From the NCBI RefSeq assembly GCF_052324685.1, contig NC_135212.1:49238898-49302897 (forward strand): 64,000 bases of DNA, in the 5' to 3' direction. How positions within the stretch are numbered: the stretch's first letter is position 1; each line of letters begins with the position of its first letter. Made by a program: the position numbers and the translations under genes. The notes under the pieces were generated by a model. It was not told where the DNA came from. It worked only from the letters and a program-made list of their open reading frames with translations, and made no database searches. This document shows, one piece after another, positions 48,804 through 61,231 of the stretch. Source of the DNA: Brachyhypopomus gauderio (Eukaryota > Chordata > Actinopteri > Gymnotiformes > Hypopomidae).

Positions 48804-51597
48804 TTATATTTACTACCAAATATTTGACTAAGATTTAATCGATTCCTGTTCCATTTAACGCGTAATCTGCGTGTCCGGGGTTTTACGTCTAAACGCCTCT
48901 TCGAAGCGCAACTTCAGCACTATAGACGTATGCTTTCAAATTCTGATAATATATTTATGAATTCCATAACTCGATTTGTTTTGCCGTGTAAAGAGTCATG
49001 GTGTCCTTTTCTTTCAATTCGAGAATAACTTTCAATCCCTGTCACTATTCAAGTTTTCTTTTCCACGCCCTCTTGGGTGTAGACCCCACCCAGTGCGCGT
49101 TTGACATAAGGCAAGATCAAAGAGCCACCAGACACTATGTGAGATGTCATTTTCTCCTTAGATAGAAAGAGAATTACACAATTCCAAATTCAAACTGAAC
49201 GAGCATTTTGTTTGGTTTTATCCCCGCGTAAAAAAACAATTTTTTTTCTGTCAACAGCTGTTGCAAGTAGTTACCAGGTATGCACAGTCTGGCCATACAG
49301 CCTAAAGTATCTTCACTGTACTGACACACACATATCACATTACCCCTGTCAAGACTGTGGGATTCTTTGAACTTGGCTAATGCTTCACAGTCTCTACTAT
49401 GAATGTGAGATGTGTAGTGGCGAATATCATCTGTCTGGGAACAGGGTAGAGCTGCCCTGGAGGTGCACGTACTGACAACACTCAGAAAGACCTTCTGGAG
49501 GTTGTTTCACTAAACAATTTAATTCCAAAAAGAGGCGTCCTTTATTAGTGAGTGATAGACCTGTGTGCTCCTTTGAAAGCATGTTGCACTAACACACTGG
49601 AAAGTCAAACGTGTGCAACACATCCTGAAACGCTCCCTGGTTCTGAAGTGACAGATGACCGAAGGGATTAGACACCCTAACTGCTTTAGTGATTGTAAAC
49701 ATTACAGGAACTAATGAGATTACAACTGAATGTAAAAACATTGACCCTTACAAATATTTTCAAATGTAACATTTTCAAATTCCTAAATAAGATAATATGA
49801 AATCTTTCCTTAAATCACTAAACGTACGTGGCATTCAGAACTCCACAGAACCTCCGTATTCGGTCTTCTAGACAGTACGCTGAGTGAACACAGAGTAGCA
49901 TTCAGTCCTCAACAAACCACGAGGGCTTTGATGAATGAAGAGGAATGGCCTTCTCTTCTGTCAAACATATTTATGCGCTTTTGTTTTCTCGCAGCCTGAC
50001 ATCTATTTGGACCAATCCTAACAGATATGGATGCACAAACACAGGCTATGCTATAAGAACAAGATGTTCAAACAAGCCGCCTTTGGTTACTGCAGAAAAG
50101 CACATATGTGGTGGATGTGTGCCTCATCTGAAAGCCCATCAACACATTTCCTCTGCTGGAGGCCCCCAGATGGTGGCTCCATGTGTCTGCCATTACTGCA
50201 AATTACAAGTCCTCTCCACTAAAAAGAGGCTGCTCCACTCTCATTTAGTCATTTCCAGGCCCAAAAAGAAGATCGCACTCATTTACGATAGCCACAAGAT
50301 CCCCACCAGCTAAATCTATTACAGGAGACAGAGGACACCCACCCCATGAGCTGGGCACAAAGAAGGTACTGTGCACCCCCCCCGAAGCCCTTCTCAGCCA
50401 CCGTAGCCCGATGTAGTCCGAGTGGCTGAGCGTAAAGATGGATCCACAAAATCGGATCCAGACTGAAGGCATATATTTGCATACCGTGACACCCTCATTT
50501 TCACTGACACAGAAATTTAAACATACCAAAACGTCAAGTGTAATTAACACTGATCAATATGGCTTGTAGCTCATAAGTCTCTGTGAATAAGGCAAACTAT
50601 CTTTAGTCCGCCGGAACAGGATGCATTTGGGAAACGATACCTACAGGCTGCCCTGGTTGCTTTCTGATCTATGACTGATCTGTTTACTTTACCCACTGAA
50701 AAAAGAAACCCAAAAAAACTGATTCCAGGTCAGCAATAAATAGCAACATAAAACATGACCTGTGTAGTTGTAAAGAGAGGATCAAACAGAGGAACAGACA
50801 GGGAGCAGCACTGAGCACCAGTGATCCGCGCTCGCCGGACTGACTTTCATCCTGAAACCAGATAGGAACAATGGGAGTGAAAGAACAGAGCCAGTGGACA
50901 CACCCAGCATTCCCGTCCCTTTGGATGTCCCCAATCCTGCTTTGTCCACCCCTGGGTACGTCGTCTACAGCACGTTCCCCACCACACGCGTACGCGATTC
51001 ACACCACATGTGCACACAGGAATGTCAGCTCAGACACTGTGCATTCAAAGCTTAAATATGCCAGAGTCTACCGAACTGGCAACTTGTAATGTGAACGACG
51101 ACGTTACTGAAATGGTCTTATTTGGGAACTGCTAAAATAAAATCTATCCAGCTCATGTATACATGTGCAGTAAAGGGTTGGTGGAGAGGCTATTGGGCTG
51201 CTGAGGCCATGCGCACAAGTGATGGACCTATACAGAACTGCAGAACACACCAGAAAACAGAAGGAACAGAGTGCAGGAACCAGAAGAATCAGTGCCATGT
51301 TTGCTGAGTGTCAAACATATGAAATATGACACAGAGCACATTAATATCTGTACTTGAGAATGGCAGTGACCATGCAGCTGGTGGAAGGTGTTTTATCAGC
51401 TGGTAGTTCATGACAAAAGGTCTTTCGATGCTTTCAGGGCAGGAGAAGCCTGCACAGGCTGGTCTTGTGTACCTGAATCAGACGTATGTCAATAGAAGAG
51501 ACAGTGAAAGATTAAGCTGTGCTTTATGTTAGATTTGTTGGGTTAGAATATGATGAAAGATACAGAGCACTGGTTAAAACGTCCTGTTATGCATATG

Positions 51598-51600
<3 letters not shown>

Positions 51601-51644
<44 letters not shown>

Positions 51645-51657
51645 TGTGTGTGTGTGA
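51601..51657. repeat. (GT)n microsatellite
   Basis: A nearly perfect GT run with one interruption. Confidence 0.95.
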
Positions 51658-51833
51658 GGGAGTGCAAGATGCTGTTGTGTACTATTGAAGGAATGGAGCA
51701 AAAGAAGACAAGAAAGGGATAAGTAAGATACAGCCATGATAGGTTTGGAGTAAAGTTTCATGCCTGCTGGCTCACCTGAGGATTAACACAGACTTGGCTC
51801 TTAAGCTGACAGTGCAGAGTCGCTGATGGGCAT

Positions 51834-51834
<1 letters not shown>

Positions 51835-51911
<77 letters not shown>

Positions 51912-51924
51912 TGCGCGTTTTTGC

Positions 51925-52003
<79 letters not shown>

Positions 52004-52036
52004 TGTTTGCGTGTGTGTGTGTGTGTGTGTGTGTGT
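51835..52036. repeat. long (GT)n tract
   Basis: About 200 bases of alternating GT with a few GC and TT interruptions, followed 80 bases later by a second tract. All overlapping open frames (Cys-Val and Thr-His repeats) are artefacts. Confidence 0.97.
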
Positions 52037-52115
52037 AAGCACATACTGGAGGTAGATGCAGCCAGCAAGCTTTAGCTATGGCCTGCTGCGTCTTCACTCA
52101 TGTGTGTGTCAGCCC

Positions 52116-52358
<243 letters not shown>

Positions 52359-54066
52359 ACAGGCTTGGTCTCTGCCCTAGTTTGGCATTTTACTCATTAA
52401 CTTCACTGCCATGGTGTCAAGCCAAAACCACAGCCACCTCTTTTATATTTTACTCTTACGACAGATTTTTGTCCACTTTGTGAAAAACACAGGTCTAGTT
52501 TCCAGTCTGTGCATTTCTGAGGTAATCTAGGAGGCTTCAGACGCTTCTTTATGTCCCCCTGAACATAACCTAATTCAGAGTGAATAGCTTCAGCCTGTTT
52601 AAAGGCCTGGGGACTAGTCTGCTGACTCAACAAAGCAGGAGTGAGCCACAAAAGACCGTTTGTGGTTGTGCCTTGTTACTGGGTGAAGTACAACTACACA
52701 ACATTACAGTAACTCCTTGTGGTTTCGGAGACCACAGCTACTAGTACAGGACACCGTTCAAACAATGAAGATGGCTGCCATCAGTCCTGTGTCACAGCAC
52801 TACTGCTTTGGTCTGAAACAGGAAGAGCAGCTCCTGTGTTCAGCTCAGTCCCCGGTCTGGATATTTTATATTCTATAACATCACCTCAGTGGTATGACTT
52901 TGGTAAAGTCACAATGGCTGTCCTTGCACACACGTCATGTTTCCCTCTTTGTGTGTATCTACTAGAATGTCACTGGAGACACCTCCAAGAAAAAAGAGCA
53001 TCATAGAATTGGTGTAATTTTTAGTCCTTGACAAAACTGAGCTCAAGAAGATCAATGTACTTAGTTTATGAGTCATCAAAGCTATAAACCAAGAACACAT
53101 GGACGTAGATGTTTGACTCTTGGGATACTGTAGAACCGGACTACCATGTCGGTTGAGTCTGAAGCGCTATATGATATCTGTGGAAAGAAGCCATCTCCCT
53201 TCCTTCCTAAATCAAATGGGGATTTGTCACCTCTTGTGTGCTGTATTCCATACCTCACACACACCCAAGCCCACCGCCCCCACACACCACCCAGACATAT
53301 ATACACCCACACACACCACACACACACTCCTCTCACGCTAAGAGCTCTGCTATATGACAGGCTGGATTAGTGTGGCCAACATAGTTCTGTAAGAGAGGCA
53401 GAAGGACACTGTTCTGTGGTCAGCCTCTGAGCCTCCAGAACTTCATATTGTGCCCTCAGGAACAGTGGATGTGTGTCGCCTCTCTCTCATGCTTACACTC
53501 TCTTTAGATGGTTAGCTTTGTGGTCGGATTGCTAAAAGATCTGAAGAGGATTGCTCATGAGCCTGGGGTTGGTAACACACACACAGAGACACTGGGACAA
53601 CTCCTGTGGGAATCTGCCCATACACAGTGACCCCGTCATTCTGACTCTAATTCTTTCTGTCACCAGCAAGCATCTGGACTCTGTTTAAGAGCTTTGTCCT
53701 CTTATGACTACAGGAAGACCAAAAAAAAGCGCGGGTCTGCTGTAATCAATATGAAATTCTACTCACAGTTTAAATGAGGGCATTGGGGAACGAAGTTCTC
53801 AAAGGCCACTGTAGTCGTAAATAAATACTGCAAACACCTTCAAACTATTTTAATATCATTTATTACTTTTTTAATTTAGGGCATGTGACTCCCTTGGTGC
53901 ATGTGCAGCCCTTGCATTCAACTCTGTCGAAGCACAAAGCCAGTCACACCACATGTTGGCCTGTGAGAGAGGTGCCCTGTCATCCGTCCTTACATGTGAG
54001 AACATGGTCGAATGATTCTTTAGGGAACCTGGATAGCAAACTGTGCCACTGAGACCCAAACCTGAA

Positions 54067-54345
54067 TTAAAGCTCCATATGGGGCAAGCTGATGATGAAG
54101 AGGCTGAATTTGGCTCCATCAAGACCAGGGGGATTTTGTGAAAAGCGCACAAAGCCTGCCAGGGATCCGTGCGAGTACTGTGGGGCATAAACCTGTGGAG
54201 GATGAAAAGCTGGATCCCCCCCCCCCCCCTGCAGGTGATGAAAGAGTGCAGGGTGAGCACGGAGCCTGCTGATCTCGCCCTGCCCCAAGGCCACATCACC
54301 TGTGCTGGCTGCTACTACTGCCACCAGGAAGCCGCCCTCGCTGAT
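54067..54345 (-). other. protein-like reading frame of unknown identity
   Basis: Minus-strand frame with coding-like composition: EGGFLVAVVAASTGDVALG, then EISRLRAHPALFHHLQ, a Gly run from a poly-G tract, DPAFHPPQVYAPQYSHGSLA, GFVRFSQNPPGLDGAKFSLF and IISLPHMEL before a stop. Residue order looks like a conserved globular exon rather than chance, but I cannot assign a family. The poly-G tract (plus-strand C run at about 54217-54229) may be mis-sized. It could be a single exon, a gene remnant, or chance. Confidence 0.3.
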
Positions 54346-57106
54346 CTCAGATCAGCTCTGCTCCTGTGATACAGAAGGGTGGAGTTTGGGTAAAACAAAC
54401 AGTGGAGAGAGACCGGAGCTTGTGCTTTATTATACACTGACAACACACAGGTTGTTTAATCCCAATTAAAGTGCAGCAGGTAATCGGATAGTGATTTTTT
54501 ATTGTGTGGCTCTTTGCTGTGTGACTTTGCTTTGTGGCTGGATTTGAAATTAAACAACGACTGAGGCTAAAATCCAGAATGTCAGTTTTAAGTCAAACAT
54601 ATTTACATCTGTACTGGGTGATCCAAATAGGAGTGAGATCATGTTCATTTCATGGTGACACTCCAAATGCAAGTGTCACATCTAGAATCAATTTTGGCCG
54701 TTTTGTTCACTCTGTTGCGCATTAAGTAATGATGCAATGACACAGATTGGGCCAAGAAATAACCGAACAGCCAATTGTCCAATCATTTTGGAATGGTGAA
54801 CCGGGATGGCCACATATGTACGCAAAGGAGTGTAATCCCTACACATTCCCATAGATGGAAATAACCTTAAATTACTTTTGACAAACTGCTTGTTTCGTTT
54901 CAAATCGACTATACTAGAATATATGGACCAAACAATTAAAAAAATAATGTCCCTCAATGACAGACTTGAAGCTGCGACTTCCTTTGTGATTTTAACTCAT
55001 CCTCCTACAAGCATACGTTACAAGAAATAAGGTTATACAATATTTCACAGAATTGTTGGGAACCCATGAAGTTGATTCCAAGGAAAGAGTGGAGAGATCT
55101 GGACCACCCATCAGAGCAGCCTGAATCTGTGCAGTGCTGGACTGGATACTTGTTTACCATCCACATGGTGGTCCTTCCAAATTGGGATCCTCAAGGAATT
55201 GAACAAGAGGCCATTGGAGTTCATATTCTAAACACACTCTGGCTGGTTCATTGCATTTGTGCCATTATATGAGAACACTTTTGTGCAATTGGTTAAGTAT
55301 GATATGTGTTTATATTTCATGTTACAAACACCTTTTTGCCAGAATTGTTGCCAGAATTTACTGACATGCACATGCACTGAGTATAAATGTGCTTTTTCCA
55401 GAAAAAAAGAAAGAAAACTCATTCTATGTTCTATTCTACACTGCTCTCCAGAATTAAGATCTCTGTGTAAGATTTTCATTATAAGATCGTAACTCTTTTT
55501 GTCACTGGCATCGCCCAGCTCTCCAGCGGTGCCACTGGACGCACTCTATTCTATTCTATTCTGCATCATTAACCATTAACATATAGCCTGTTATTTATGT
55601 AATTACAAGATAAACACTAGACCAGCTGATTTCAACTGTTGGGATATAGACATATGATGTTTGCAGCATGAAGTAGGCCTAGTGGAAATATAGTGTGTGA
55701 GAAAGGAGAAAAAGTAATTAGTTTGAAAAAACATTTAAAAATTGGTGTTTGGCATTAGTTTGGTGAGTTTAAGCAAACGAATGTGAAGCTAGAGAATAAG
55801 CTAACTGAATTTAATTTATATCTGCATAACATCTGGAAAATAGCATATATTATGCATGACACAAAAAAATAATTCCCCCAAACAACTGAACCAAGCTTCA
55901 CAGTGGTTTTTAATAATCATTTAAATGATTATCTGATGATTATAATAGGTATCTGTCAGGCAGAACGCTGGATGTCAAGGCCAGAACATCTGTAACAAAA
56001 ATTTTTTGAACAGCTTTTAACACTGAGAACATGGAGACACACGGAGCTTAGTTCAAACATGGACAAACAAAGGACATAACAGACGCAAACTTACGTTATA
56101 TAGACGTTAACCAGACATGAGTGCATGAAACACATGAAACGTATAACACATACATGCAAAGAGACACACACAAATGTATATGGACACAGACAAAGACTAC
56201 TCCTCAGGGAGACATTTTATAATTCTTAATTTGTTGTGGAAATTAAATTGTCTTACTGAAGCTAACATCACCAGCTTGCCATAATCAATATAGCTCCATC
56301 AGCCAATCTGTACATGTTAAGATCAGATCGGTTTTGCCTGTAATAACAGAAGCAAATTAAACAATGGCAAACTTCTCATTCAAGATTACTGAACCATGTT
56401 TCTACAAGTCTGAGGTAGATATAGACTGCGCGTGATGCTATTTAGGAAAGTCTAAATTACAGAAAATGATAAAGTCCCAATTTTTAAAGTAAGTATTTTG
56501 AATTTGCCCTAGATTGATCTGTGGAAGGAGCTGGCACTGACTCAATCTCCACAGTTTACATTTCCATCCATCAGAAGAAGAGGGATTGATATTTACCCCT
56601 ATTACAAAAAGGCCCTCATGAGTGCCGAACACATGGACAACAGACATCAAATGGAACATATTCCAACTTGCGCCTGAAAGCCTGACTGAGTTTATTCATT
56701 CATTCCTAATATTTTGGAAGCCATTTTAAATAAGTCAATCTCTTTTCTTCCTTTGCTTTGATCAAAGGCCCAACTGCAGCATAATGGGACAGTGACAACA
56801 GACACATGTTGCATTGTCATTGTTTGCATCTATCTATCTGTCTGTCTGTCTGACTTTAAATATAGAAATGTAGAAAATATTTATATATTTTAAGTTAAAT
56901 ATAAAGTATCTTTACATTTACAGTTATATAGGTGATTAGATGGTATAGATCATTAGATCACAGCTTCCCCCTGAATCCCTCTTAGTTACTCTCGGATTAC
57001 ATCAGTAGTTATACTGCAACATACATCCAACATTAATGAAACACTGGGATGTGACCAGAAAGAAGCAATCAGAAGCCAAACTTTTGTCCTTTTCACATCT
57101 GCATTG

Positions 57107-57862
57107 CCACAGGAGGAGACAGACAGGAGGAGGAGACACAGGAGGAGACAGACAGGAGGAGGAGACAGAGGAGGAGACAGACAGGAGGAGGAGACAGAGG
57201 AGGAGACAGACAGGAGGAGGAGACAGACAGGAGGAGGAGACAGAGGAGGAGACAGACAGGAGGAGGAGACACAGGAGGAGACAGACAGGAGGAGGAGACA
57301 CAGGAGGAGACAGACAGGAGGAGACACAGGAGGAGACAGACAGGAGGAGGAGACACAGGAGGAGACAGACAGGAGGAGGAGACAGACAGGAGGAGGAGAC
57401 ACAGGAGGAGACAGACAGGAGGAGGAGACAGACAGGAGGAGGAGACAGACAGGAGGAGACACAGGAGGAGACAGACAGGAGGAGGAGACACAGGAGGAGA
57501 CAGACAGGAGGAGGAGACAGACAGGAGGAGGAGACAGACAGGAGGAGGAGACACAGGAGGAGACACAGGAGGAGACAGACAGGAGGAGACAGACAGGAGG
57601 AGGAGACACAGGAGGAGACAGACAGGAGGAGACACAGGAGGAGACAGACAGGAGGAGGAGACACAGGAGGAGACAGACAGGAGGAGGAGACACAGGAGGA
57701 GACAGACAGGAGGAGGAGACACAGGAGGAGACAGACAGGAGGAGACACAGGAGGAGACAGACAGGAGGAGACAGACAGGAGGAGACACAGGAGGAGACAG
57801 ACAGGAGGAGGAGACACAGGAGGAGACAGACAGGAGGAGGAGACACAGGAGGAGACAGACAG
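57107..57862 (+). repeat. ggaggagacacaggaggagacagacag minisatellite
   Basis: About 755 bases are built from ggaggagacaca and ggaggagacagaca units with variable extra gag triplets. The plus strand is almost all purine plus C in fixed places. It creates long open frames on both strands (Arg/Gly/Thr- and Ser/Leu/Cys-rich) that are not genes. Confidence 0.97.
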
Positions 57863-58149
57863 AACAACTTAGAACAACTTAGATCTTGTGAGCATAACCA
57901 TAGTAGAATTTCCTAATGACAATTTGTGGTTTATAGTAGTTAGGGTTAGCAGCAGAGCATAGGAATGGTTAACTTGGGCCTGGAACATTGCCCTCTGAGG
58001 GTAATTCATCAATTAAGTGAAAAGGAGACCACTGATTAGATTATATCATTGCGTCCTTCTGCAGAGTCTCTCTTAGTCCCTCTGGGGGAATATCAATTCC
58101 CAGAACTGATTCACTTAACATCTAAAGTGTATGTACAGTATACACGGTT

Positions 58150-58250
58150 ATATACATAATATATTAATATATCCGCTCTAATTCCGCCCAAAGATGTTCT
58201 ATTGGGTTGAGGTCATCCACACCAGACTCTGCTCTAGCTCTGGTCCCAAC
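58150..58250. mobile_element. possible DNA-transposon fragment
   Basis: The phrase aaagatgttctattgggttg followed by aggtc is one I know from dispersed fish DNA transposons. Only this fragment was recognised. Confidence 0.35.
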
Positions 58251-58479
58251 ACTTTATTTTGTGTGACAATATGGTAAGTAGATACTATAGAGTGTGTTGT
58301 AAATAAATGCAGATGTGACTTAAATGGTGTCTTTAAATATCCAGTGCAAATGATCTAATATATTGAAGCAATGAGACCAGTGTGCTCAGTGTTAATTTTC
58401 TTGTGATGTTTAGGCGCACAAAGCACAGAAGAAATTTCTTTTAGGCAGGTGTTGGCTTTATAAATATAAATGTGCCACA

Positions 58480-58612
58480 TTTGTCAATTGTGATTTTCAC
58501 CACAAATTTTCACCGTGCTCAAGGGCACTTTAGTCATGGCCTCAGGCCTAGGAATCGAACCCCTCCGGTCACAAGACCGGTTCTCTAACCACCAGACCAG
58601 GACTAAAAGTAA
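58480..58612 (-). mobile_element. tRNA-derived SINE fragment
   Basis: The minus strand reads tggtctggtggttagagaac (A-box region) and ggttcgattcctaggcctga (B-box region), then gtgcccttgagcacgg. This is the head and body order of a tRNA-derived SINE common in fish. The anticodon arm does not make a plausible functional tRNA, and the continued body argues for a SINE. Confidence 0.7.
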
Positions 58613-58697
58613 TGGCGTAAAAGTTATAAGGGCTTTATATGGAAATGTTAGTGGTTCTGACTGGTTAGTGGTTCTGACACCCTGACTGACACCTGGT

Positions 58698-58772
58698 TTA
58701 ATCAAATCAAATCAAATCAAATTTATTTGTATAGCGCTTTTCACAACACATGTTGTCACAAAGCAGCTTTAG
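58698..58772 (+). repeat. ubiquitous teleost repeat (tttatttgtatagcgctttt)
   Basis: Four aatca(aatca) units run into atttatttgtatagcgcttt, tcacaacacatgttgtcaca and aagcagcttt. This block is present in very many fish loci. Confidence 0.7.
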
Positions 58773-59486
58773 TGTTAGTTTGATGTGTCCTAAGGTTTTG
58801 TTCTATAATGAAATGTTGATTGCCTCCAAAGCCTGGCCCTAATTTCATTGGTAGGACACACCTGCTAACCATGGATGACTGTTCCCAGGTGTGTTGGGTT
58901 TGGTAATCTTATATCTCCATCAGCAGGGGCTGTTAAAATTCTTAATAGCATACTTTTGTTGATAAATAACTAGATAAATAAATAAATAAAGACTTCAAAC
59001 AAATATATGAAAAGAGCACCACCAGCTGGTGATAGGACAAATTGTACTGTATAAGCAGTTTAATTAACATTTAAAATCCAAGTGTATGTTTAACAAAGAC
59101 AAAAAAGTGCAGTGACACATGAATACTGTAAAAGCATTCATACTGAGCAAAGCCAAAAAGAAACCCTCCTCAAATAAATCTCTATTTATACTTTAGCCAG
59201 TGCAAAACATTTCCAGTAGGCTACAAAACATTACTTTTATTTCCTGCAGTAATAATTAAAAATAACATGATAATGATTATGTTGTCAGACTGAAGAGAAA
59301 ACAATTAATTATGCTTTTTTAAAGCATATCAGTTTTACAGTTACAAATCATCATATAAAAACTAACTGAAAAAGCACTCTGTTCCTGTGTGCGTGTGTGT
59401 GAGTGTATGTGCGTGTGTGTGTTGACAACATATTGTTGTCTTGGAGCAGACTTGTGCTTGTTACCAGGTGACATCAGTGCATTAAA

Positions 59487-59534
59487 ATCAGTGTCCTGAA
59501 TGTCCACTGAGGGCTTTATAACAGGACACGTCAT
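59487..59534 (-). promoter_or_regulatory. SECIS element in MSRB1 3' UTR
   Basis: The minus strand has ATGA, then after one C the helix GTGTCCTG / CAGGACAC (8 perfect pairs) around an apical region starting TTATAAA, then TGAT. This gives the ATGA/TGAT non-Watson-Crick quartet and the unpaired A residues required of a SECIS. It lies 45 bases after the stop codon. SBP2 binds such elements to recode UGA. Confidence 0.92.
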
Positions 59535-59578
59535 GTAACACCAGCTCTGGCCACAGAAGACAACCACTCCACTGCTGT

Positions 59579-61231
59579 CTATCCCGTCTTCTCTCCTCCG
59601 TCCACCAACTCACTCTGTTGTTCATCCTTCTCTGCAAAAGAACACAGTGGACAGCACATGACTGACTTATCATTGAAGTTAATGTGCAAACTGTTATAAC
59701 AATAAATATATGGCAAAGAATCATCATCATATTAGTTATGAGAAGTATGCTACACTACAAAGGCTGAAAATACGATATTATATTATGATGATATCAAGGC
59801 AATGTATTAAATACAATAATTAAATGGCAGCATACAAAATACAGCATTAAAAATAATAACTGAAAGGAACATAAAGCACAAAAAGTGGAATTTTGAGGTC
59901 AAGCAACGAGGTGTTAAGTGATTAGTGCTGACCCATGTCACTGGTCCAGGTGTGAGCTTATAAGGTAATACCTTTAGGGATGAACTTGAGTGAGCTGCTG
60001 AATATTCAGAACCGTGAGAGGCCACGTTTGGGTCCATCGTTCACAAACTCGTGACCCAGGCCATTTCCACACTTGCCACAGCTAACCTAGAAGATATTTC
60101 CACATTTCTAAAACTCAGAAGCTTAAATAGGCTATTGAAATAGCAAAGAAGGAAATTAGCATATGCAAATGCAACACAGACACTGCCCTGCCTCTTGTAA
60201 GATCCTATTATTCATCAGCAGACGACATTCTGTTTTGTACACGTTCTGTAAACATACTGTGAATACCTTGTGCGCCCCTGGTCTCTCTGCCTGCTTGGAT
60301 ACACTGTCTTCGTGAATGGGCTCTGTAAAGGCAGGCCAGGGCGAGGAGTGCTCATATTTAGACCTACTGGAGAACAGCTCATAGCCACACTTTGTACAGA
60401 CATACACACCTGCAGTAGAGAAATAAACACATACACACAAACACACATGAATGATTGTCAGGTAAGACATGAGCGTGAGAGACCATGAGTATGAGCAGGA
60501 AGAGAGATTGTTTAATAATATGTGAACTAATTTGTTAGTACATTATTACTTGACAATGCCTTTTAAACTGAGTACTTTTTATTAATATTTTGTATTAAGA
60601 ACTTTCCAGTGTACCATAATTTGTAATACTTTTTATTTTAAGCAGGTTCGCCTAACCCTGGGGTGTCAAACATACGGCCCGACAGGGGCTTCAATCCAGC
60701 CCGAGGAATAAACCTGCATTATTAAAGAAGAATAAACTCCCATTTTATTTAAAATATGCAGTTCCTATATTGTCCGCTAGGGGCGTGTTTTAGTCAGTTC
60801 TATCGCTTTACCCGCTTTTTCTGTTGACCCTGTCACCCTCTTAAGTGAAATGTCTTAGTCAAAAAAGAGAGAGTGCCAGGTTGTTCAAGAAAATTTGACC
60901 TCTTTCTATATGTTCACGGAGGTGAATGGGGGGAAAAGTGGAATTATTGTTAGTTCCATGTAATTTTGGAACGAGTTTACTGGTCTGGCCCCCTTGAGAT
61001 ACGATTAAGTTGTATGTGGCCACCAGAAAAGTTTGAGACCCCTGGCCTAACCCAATTAAAGGAATATCCCAACTTTCAAAGTCTAAAATGCTGTTTGTAC
61101 AGTCGGTTAATGCACTTTTCGTGTCGACAGCATGTAAGTAAGACTATGTACACAAGCTTCCGCGATAAGAACTCACCCGTTTTAAAGTGCTCTTTAAAGA
61201 CTTCCCCTCGCGTAAACGAACAAAAAGACAT
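59579..61231 (-). CDS. msrb1: MSRB1, selenoprotein methionine-R-sulfoxide reductase
   Basis: Four exons in frame, 61231-61177, 60409-60267, 60086-59972 and 59631-59579, coding for 121 residues when the UGA at 60008-60006 is read as selenocysteine. The start [16 protein letters not shown] matches human MSRB1. It has two CxxC zinc pairs (CTKC at 23-26 and CGKC at 69-72), [27 protein letters not shown] and SRF[14 protein letters not shown] with Sec at residue 93. The enzyme reduces methionine-R-sulfoxide, with Sec attacking the sulfoxide; in mammals it works in cytosol and nucleus, including on actin. The last exon gives a short charged tail ([12 protein letters not shown]). The SECIS element in the 3' UTR supports the recoding. 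Human MSRB1 is 116 residues. Confidence 0.97.
60006..60008 (-). other. msrb1: in-frame UGA read as selenocysteine
   Basis: TGA on the minus strand lies between TTC (Phe) and ATA (Ile) in the conserved SRF-Sec-IFSSS motif, exactly where human MSRB1 has Sec95. The frame continues to a proper splice donor and a final TAG. Confidence 0.95.
60650..61052. mobile_element. non-autonomous hAT element in MSRB1 intron 1
   Basis: The element spans 60658-61044, bounded by the perfect 8-bp direct repeat gcctaacc at 60650-60657 and 61045-61052. The ends are inverted: ctggggtgtcaaac on the left, and caggggtctcaaac on the right read in reverse complement. This is a familiar fish hAT MITE end. No coding capacity. 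The 387-bp insert does not touch splice signals. Confidence 0.9.

Noticed and set aside
50000-50330. Evenly composed non-repeat stretch that could be a conserved non-coding element
   Set aside because: No conservation data are available; base composition alone is not evidence.
56986-57916. Frames of 230-290 residues on both strands, rich in Arg/Gly/Thr or Ser/Leu/Cys
   Set aside because: They are artefacts of the minisatellite; all frames are open because the repeat lacks stop codons.
58500-58612. Possible tRNA gene on the minus strand
   Set aside because: A- and B-box-like words are present, but the sequence continues into a SINE body (cccttgagcacgg) and the cloverleaf is imperfect.
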